Positions 57,753-64,000 of a DNA stretch of 64,000 bases are shown one piece after another (positions within the stretch are counted from its first letter, which is position 1; each line of letters begins with the position of its first letter). Source of the stretch: Gloeopeniophorella convolvens (lineage: Eukaryota > Basidiomycota > Agaricomycetes > Russulales). The notes below the pieces were generated by a model. That model saw nothing but the letters and a program-made list of their open reading frames with translations, was not told the origin of the DNA and ran no database searches. Location: the NCBI GenBank assembly GCA_022496205.1, contig WTXD01000056.1, positions 1 to 64,000 on the forward strand. The letters are read 5' to 3'. The translations under genes and the position numbers were made by a program.

Positions 57753-57848
57753 ACTATAGACCCGCATTTTTAATTATAGTATCGCTGCTGGGATATAGAG
57801 CTGGGTCGACAAACAAACTGGCAGATCCTAGTGGAGGCCGTATGTGTG

Positions 57849-58191
57849 TTATGGGTGGCTCGCGCGGTCTCGCGCCTCCCAGTCGCGCATCTCCTGTGAC
57901 ACCCAACAGTCCCGCACGGAGGGGTTCTCGTAGGTCTCGAGCTGCCGCTTGCCCCGCCGTATGAGGTGTTCGACAGAGCTCAGGCTTCGGGGCGAGATAG
58001 CAGCTGCCTGCGTCTTGAAACTGTAGCGTACGAAGAGGTGGAATTTGTCCCGTGTTGTGGGCGGCTTGGTGCGGACCATCCGCAGAGCACTGCACCGGTC
58101 ACCAACTGACGTGCAGATTCGGGTTGAAGGGCACACACCGACGGTAGAGCGACAACACTTCCTTTTGCAGGCCAGAGTGGGTGACTGACAT
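57849..58191 (-). CDS. SDHAF1: Succinate dehydrogenase assembly factor 1-like LYR protein
   Basis: Small mitochondrial LYR protein related to SDHAF1/Sdh6, which helps insert iron-sulfur clusters into the complex II subunit Sdh2. Exon 1: MSVTHSGLQKEVLSLYRR (start 58191) containing the LYR tripeptide. A short intron (donor gtgtgt) joins it to ALRMVRTKPP, then FHLFVRYSFKTQAAAIS, VEHLIRRGKRQLETYEN and VRDCWVSQEMRDWEARD. Ends at 57849. About 95-100 residues, in the family range. 'IE.LIRRG.RQLE' fits SDHAF1. Head to head with NDUFAF6-like, 192 bp apart. Confidence 0.8.
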
Positions 58192-58383
58192 CACGGAACT
58201 ATGTTGAAGCAAGGACGCGTGGAAGTACGGCTCGCGGATGTCGGCGGCGGCGTGAAGTTGACTCTGGGGCGTCAAGCATGTCGGACATGTCGGGCCGAAG
58301 ACCTAGTAACACCGTCGCGCTCGCGTCGCGTCATCCCTACTCTTCTCGCCTTTACATACAACCAGCCCCTCGAGGCTCCCCGG
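58192..58383. promoter_or_regulatory. Bidirectional promoter, SDHAF1-like / NDUFAF6-like
   Basis: 192 bp between the divergent starts of two respiratory-complex assembly factors. GC-rich, no TATA seen. Confidence 0.5.
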
Positions 58384-59597
58384 ATGAGGCCCCGATTTCT
58401 CTCTCAACTGCGCGCGTGCGCAGGGTCGGTCGGCCGACCCTCTCTAGGTTCTCACCTTCCAAACGCCGCGTTCCGACACGCTAGCACTTCCGCAGCTCCC
58501 ACAGAGCCCGGGGTTGACGAGCATTACGCGTATTGCAGGCAGTTTGTCCAAAAACACGACTACGAGTCCTATCTCGTGGGCCAGCTATATCCTGCCGACA
58601 AGCGAAAAGGTTACTTTGCCATCAAGGCATTCTACGTAGGTTTCTGTGCTTACGCGGGATGTGCACGGTCTCTGACGCCTTTCTCAAGGATGAGCTGGCA
58701 ACGATACCGGACACTGTGTCGAACAACTTGGTTGGGGAGATGCGAATGCAGTTTTGGAGAGATGCCGTGAAGGGATTTGCAGACGTGCGTCATTTCACCG
58801 AACGCACCATCTTATTAGCCATGGACGCGACATAGGGCAGGCCACCACACCACCCCATCGCACTGGCGCTTTATGACACGTCGCGCTCCGCTAACCTGTC
58901 ACCGTATCATCTGAAGAGGATCATAGACGCTCGGGTGCGTCCATTCGCCGTGCACCGTCCGTACCGCCCCGCCCCTCACATGCTGAGATGCCGTACCAAT
59001 AGACCCAGGAACTCAAGGGCTCCTCCCATTTGACGATGGACTCTTTGATAGCTCATGCAGAGTCAACGGCATCGACCCACTATTATCTCCTCTTGTCGTT
59101 GCTGGGCCAGTCCTCGGACACAGTGTCGCATGCCGCCTCGCACCTAGGCGCCGCGCACTGCATCTCGACCCTCCTTCGGGCTTTGCCTTACCACGCGTCC
59201 AAGGGGCGGATGGTCATTCCCGCGGAGGTCACAGCTAAGCATGGCGTCAGCCAGGAGGAAGTGTTCCGCAAGGGGCCGGGTGCGGCGGGGATCGACGACG
59301 CGGTTTTTGCCTTTGCCAGTACCGCGAATGACCATATAGTCACGGCTCGGGAGATGTTCAAGGACGGCGGAGGAAAGGTCCCGAGGGCAGCCATGCCCGT
59401 GTTCGGTGCAGGGGTGAGTGCCTACTCCGCTCGGACCTTTATTTTCGTGCTGATATGGCATCGCACAGGTGCCTATTGCGTCGTTCTTGGAGAGGTTGGA
59501 GGTGGCGAACTTTGATGTTTTCCATCCGTCATTGCGGTTACGAAGTTGGAAACTGCCGTGGCGCGTCTGGCGTAGTTACTACAATCGTACCTTTTAG
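58384..59597 (+). CDS. NDUFAF6: NDUFAF6-like complex I assembly factor (squalene/phytoene synthase fold)
   Basis: Mitochondrial protein with a trans-prenyltransferase fold lacking synthase activity; in animals it is needed to build complex I. Start MRPRFLSQLRACAGSVGRP at 58384 is a presequence. Then YCRQFVQKHDYESYLVGQL, YFAIKAFY joined by a 53-bp intron (58636-58688) to DELATIPDTVSNN and GEMRMQFWRDAVKGF, next ALALYDTSRSANLSPYHL, LIAHAESTASTHYYLLLSLLG, HLGAAHCISTLLRALPYHA and RMVIPAEVTAKHGV, ending RLRSWKLPWRVWRSYYNRTF with TAG at 59595-59597. The aspartate-rich DxxxD motifs of true synthases are not seen. Complete, five exons. Confidence 0.85.
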
Positions 59598-59884
59598 AGC
59601 TGCCGCTGTGTCCACTACGCTCCTTGAACGCCTATATATGCCGCCACCTTGACCCGCGAAACAGATCGGTGCGATCCTGAGAAGAGGACTGCCACGTCCA
59701 GCGCCATCATAAAAGGACTGCTGCTGGCGTGCCTCCTAACCGCCCGTATGTAACCGCCTTCACCCTTGCCACACCACCCACTCGCTCTCCTATCCTCGTT
59801 TTGATCTTCATCCCCAGCCCTCCTTCACGAACATCCAACACTTCCTACCTGGAACACTCGCAAATCCGACTCGATCCGGCGGTT

Positions 59885-62800
59885 ATGGACCGACTCCCCG
59901 GTGCGTCACCGTCGTGGCCTCACCGCCCGCAGAGGCGCTTACCCCCCCGCGCCGGAGTAGATGAAGTCCTCCAAATCATCTTCGATGAAGTCGACAATCC
60001 CGCGTCCCTTGTCGTCGTGTGCAAGCGTTTCCACGAATTTTCGCAGGATCCTTACGTCCGCGCTCATTATTTCCTGTCGCGATACGGGCCTGTCCAAGCG
60101 CTGTACTGGGCGCTAGGTAGAGGGAAGCTTATAAGCGAGCAGGTCCTCGACGTGAGTGGATTAAATTGGTCATCCCTGGGTCCTTGGATACGATCCCCGC
60201 CGTCGTGCATAGGTGCTTTTGAGCAGTGGCGCGCACCTGTCCCGTTATTTTGTCCAGATTGCTGTGCATCATTATTTCCGCTCCTGTTGCCCCTTCATTA
60301 AGACACCATGGGTTCGGACTTTGAGCCTGGCGACGTTCAGCCACCTTATGAAGCGCGCGTGCGAGAGGTTCGGGCCCAACATCAACACGAACAAGGGGGA
60401 GGACGACGGGAATGTGTTCCGCCTTTTCATCAAGGAGAGCAAAGCGCGCACGGAGCGGCGGAGCCTGGCGATGGACGTTATTGCAGAGGTGCTGGACAAG
60501 GGCAAGGTGCGTACGCTTGCGGTTCCGGCATATAGCTTGGCTGATCTCATCTATGATAGTTCATACCTTTCTGCTCCAAAGTGGGTCTCGGTGCCACTTC
60601 AAGGATGGGCATCACATTTACACTGTAGTTATAATAGGATCCGATCATGGCGCAGTTCCCTCTGGCGCTCTCCATCGAACCACGTCTTCTCCCGCTTGCC
60701 ATCGCGAATGGCTTCCGTATGGATAGTAAAGTGCGCATATACTCCCTTCCGTTATCAATCGGACGCTTCTGAGCTTTATATCGTCTCCCAGTATCGCGAT
60801 TTCGTGTTTCGAAGGATTCTCGAAAGGTCAGGAGAGCACGACGTCGAGGGGATCACCTCCAACGTCCGCGAGCTGTGCCGCCTGGACGCATCGTATGGTT
60901 TTGCCTTATCACGCATGCAATGCCGAGTGATCTTACTACTAATTGCATTCAGAATGTTCATCAGCCGGACGGTTGCCGCTGAAGTCCTGATGGAGGCAGA
61001 GTCGAATAATACTGGCTATGCTGCCCTCAAGGCACTGGATCGCGAGGGTGGCTTACGGTTTCCATTGGCGTAAGTCAGGTGCTTCCTGTACTGCCTCGTC
61101 GAGTCTCACCCATGAATTTTCAGCTCCTTGGTTGAGGACCTTATCAAGGTAATGCCTGCCTCACGGGCTTTTGGTCCGGAGCGTATCTCAGACGCACCTC
61201 AGATTTTTGTCAGGACACGTTCAATCACGACGTCTTCGGCGGCCATATCTCTTCGGTACCTCTGGAAGGACTTCCCGAGTCAAGATACAACCGCTCGTCT
61301 CGTGATGCTCCTGACAGTCTTCCTTGGTAGTCCGTCTGCAGGCCCGGATACTTTGCACGCAGAGCTTCAACGCCTCAATCTCGTTCCTGTCTCTGAAGAT
61401 GACATAATTCACATCCTCCTGAACCCATTTGTCGAGAATCTCTCGCCTATCCTGGCTTACGCGGCAGCCCATTGTGGGATTAGCGACAGTTCGACACTGG
61501 GACCGTTCCTCGCGGAGATTGTCGTGCGCTGTATGGAGATCGCCCTCAAGGTTCGTTTCCGTCGTTCATAGCAGAGTGGTGCTCACCATCTCGCTCAACA
61601 CAGGGGAACATGCTGCGCTCTATGTGTAATTCCCATCCAGCACTCAAAGGGGCGATTATCTATGCCGCTAGCACAACGTACCGCCTGTCTCTGGAGGACC
61701 TCCCTTCGTCTGAACGAGAAGAGGAATGTGCAGCGTTCGAGGCTAGGCTGTGTAGAGACCCTTGGGCCCTCAACGCCAAGAACCCGCTGCCGGGCATGGA
61801 TGCCCATGTGGGTGATTGGGACGGTAGTGTCTCGTCGAATAGCGATGAGGCAGAGCTTGACGACGACGGATCTTCATCAGACTCGGATTCACCTCTGGTT
61901 AGCGGTCTTCCATGGTTCACCATAGTATCTTGCTGAGCCCATTCAGGGCGGAATCGGGCAGGAGACGCTCACCCAAGTTATTAGTCACGACGAACTAGAG
62001 TTAAGACGCAGAAGGTCGGCACCGTGGTTGCACAACGGGGCTTGGTCTTTGTTGCTTCCGTATCTCGACAGTACGTCCCCTGTTAGTTGCAGCGCCATGT
62101 CGCGTGACATCCCTGGCGCAGATGTTCTACCCGTTGGGAAGTGGGTCCGCGACGAGTTTGGTTCTAGGCATCCAGTTACGGCGACTTTCATGAATCACGC
62201 TGTTGTGAATAGCTGTCATGTGGTATGTGGAAGGTATATGCAATGGCATGGTTGACCCACCGCGTATAGATCTTGCACCACTATTTAGACGCGCCTGACC
62301 CCGTACCAGTAACCCTGCACCACTTCAAGATGTTGGCCCGGCTAGGGCGTGCCCCGGTACGATAACATATATTCTGCACGCACTTGCACCTTATCAGGTC
62401 TGCCACAGGACGGTCTTCTCATCAATGCCATCGCACGCGGCGCCGAGTTTCATCTCACCGAAAACGACTATTTGGACAATCCAAACATCGAAGTCAAGCG
62501 GGAAACGCCAAGTGCTGAGAGCTTCATTTCTGGATCCACGCACATTCAGGATCCTTCACCATCAATCAGGCTGCCATCCAGTTCTGTCACGACCTCTAGT
62601 GCTCCACGCGGCTGCAAGCGACCGCGCCGATCTGCTGCAGCTACTGTGAAGTCATACGCGATATCAGAATCAGACGATGAGAGGGCGACTTCTTCGAAGT
62701 GGAAGCTGTCAAGACAGAGAGACGAGAAGCGCGTCGTGAGTTCGAACCTGCAATTATGGATCAAGCATCTTTCTGCAATACAGAAAGACGAGACGAAGAA

Positions 62801-63146
62801 GGTATGTGTGATGTTGCTCGACTCGTGGGGGTAGCTGATGCCCCTTAAGTTCAACGAGAAGAAACGGCACCTGGAGCAGTCTAACCTTTCTGGAGCGAAA
62901 CTTCGCGTTACCAGGGTACGCGTGTTCGGCTCAGGCAACCGCGCTTTACTCATGCACACGTATTTTCAGAGCGCTTTCCTGAGACAGTTGATCACATCTC
63001 TCAGGGATCTGCGGAAGGAGTCCGCCGAGAGACAGCGCAGACTTGCGCCCACGAACCCCCATGACGAACCGAACGCAAGCGACGACGATGACGAGTACCA
63101 GTGTCGGATCCGAGCGCCGAAGCGAAAGAAGTTAACTTTCCACTGA
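59885..63146 (+). CDS. Large F-box-like basidiomycete protein, nuclear-type tail
   Basis: Unnamed family common in mushroom genomes. Start MDRLPGASPSWPHRP (59885) then an F-box-like start: VDEVLQIIFDEVDNPASLVVVCKRFHEFSQDP. Next YFLSRYGPVQALYWALGRGK, then after an intron VLLSSGAHLSRYFVQIAVHHYF, a long helical middle, TAEVLMEAESNNTGYAALK-type repeats and ISLRYLWKDFPSQDT. A charged, Ser/Asp-rich C-terminal part (SSVTTSSAPRGCKRPRRSAA, ending APKRKKLTFH) has two likely nuclear localisation signals. Stop TGA 63144-63146. At least eight introns; the region 60550-60900 needs transcript data. Substrate recognition role plausible but unproven. Confidence 0.65.
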
Positions 63147-63408
63147 ACATGATGACGATCCCCCAACCGTACATTTATTCGATGACATCCTTCTTCCGCA
63201 CTGTATCCGCAGCTGCGATGTATTTATTACTTTCGTTACCACATTCGCCTCTTGTTGTAGTATGTCCCTCCTTCATTTATTGTAAACAAGTCATAATGGC
63301 TATTGGCTCGTGGCTGCGATGGTCATAAAAGAACGACCCCCGTCCGCCGCCACGTAGCGCATATCATCAGTGATTCATCGTTCAATACCGTACCCTGTGC
63401 CGAAGACA

Positions 63409-64000
63409 TCAAACCCGGTACCTCCAGTGCACATCGCGGTCACCCAGGAGCAACTTTGTGTCACGATCGACCTCCTCGTCCTTGCCCGCAGCGATGATCG
63501 CCGCGCGGCGCCGGTTCTCGCTCGCCATGCGGTACCAGAGCGCGCTGGCGACGGCGATGGCAAAGACGAGATAACCGATCGCGATGATGTGCGGCTTGCG
63601 GAAGCGGTGCGCGGAGAAGGCGGGGCGGTAGATGAGCACGCCCGCTACGGCGCCCATGTCACCGATTGTGATCTGCATGGCTACGCCAATTGCACGCTTG
63701 GTCTGGCCGGATATGTTCTCGGAGGGCCAGCTGTGGGTGGTATTTGAGTCCAGTCGACGCACGGTATGGGTGTTGCGCGTACCTCAACAGCAGCGCATTG
63801 CCTGTGTATACACCCAGCGTCGCGAAATGGATCCCAACGTACTGCGCTCCCGCTAGATGGCCAAGGCAAATGATTCAGCCAATATGTTCTCTTCGTACAG
63901 GGAGAACATACCTGTTGTCGTGGTGAGAAGCACGATGTAGCCTGAGGTAAGGATGCGTCAGTGGTAGGCACGGTTCGTGGTGGGCTCTACGATCTCTCAC
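63409..64000 (-). CDS. MFS transporter, anion:cation symporter type (3' part)
   Basis: C-terminal end of a membrane transporter of the Dal5/Tna1-like (allantoate/nicotinate permease) branch; the 5' part lies beyond 64000. Exons read GYIVLLTTTT, AGAQYVGIHFATLGVYTGNALLL, then across an intron SWPSENISGQTKRAIGVAMQ, ITIGDMGAVAGVLIYRP, and IIAIGYLVFAIAVASALWYRM (last TM). It ends WRYRV with TGA at 63409-63411. The phrase 'W..EN..G.TKRA...A.QI..G...A..G..IYRP' is characteristic of this branch. Substrate unknown. Confidence 0.85.

Overview
The window is nuclear DNA from a filamentous fungus, most likely a mushroom-forming basidiomycete (Agaricomycetes). Genes are dense and on both strands, and are cut by many short GT-AG introns (about 45-60 bp). 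Coding DNA is GC-rich. Family content also fits: an alternative oxidase, a large basidiomycete-style F-box-like protein, a Zn2Cys6 regulator, a MULE/SWIM transposase relic and a Spo71-type PH protein. No rRNA, tRNA or CRISPR was seen. Gene ends come from reading exons by hand; several internal splice sites are approximate.

Layout. 0-6.2 kb: DNA polymerase alpha B subunit (POL12, minus), a 5'-truncated Mutator-like transposase (minus), and a 5'-truncated CHL1/DDX11 helicase (plus) that begins where the transposon stops. 6.5-11.2 kb: a beta-propeller lectin-like gene and a mitochondrial citrate-lyase-beta-like gene (both minus). 11.5-18.2 kb: spliceosome factors CWF19 (minus) and PRP2 (plus), head to head over 150 bp. 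19-25.7 kb: a DUF427 protein, a mitochondrial NAD-type carrier, a single-pass membrane protein and a DUF952 protein. 25.9-36.2 kb (all plus): a PEX8-like peroxin ending in a PTS1, a PPPDE-thioredoxin-PUL protein, carnitine acetyltransferase with a PTS1 and a possible alternative mitochondrial start, and alternative oxidase.

37-46 kb is the accessory region. It holds a second lectin-like gene, whose core promoter matches the copy at 8 kb, and six copies (two broken) of a small unrecognised protein family with a shared GG[F/W]xxF[M/V]..YGL core. 46-64 kb returns to conserved genes: Spo71-like, mitochondrial uS12m, NSE2/MMS21, a Zn2Cys6 regulator, mitochondrial uL29m, SDHAF1-like and NDUFAF6-like assembly factors head to head, a large F-box-like protein, and the 3' part of an MFS anion transporter running off the window.

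Themes: about eight genes serve mitochondria (carrier, CLYBL, AOX, uS12m, uL29m, SDHAF1, NDUFAF6, CAT2) and two serve peroxisomes (PEX8, CAT2). Whether this exceeds chance was not tested. The best candidate for something undescribed is the small-protein array at 37-46 kb, followed by the lectin-like pair with a duplicated promoter.
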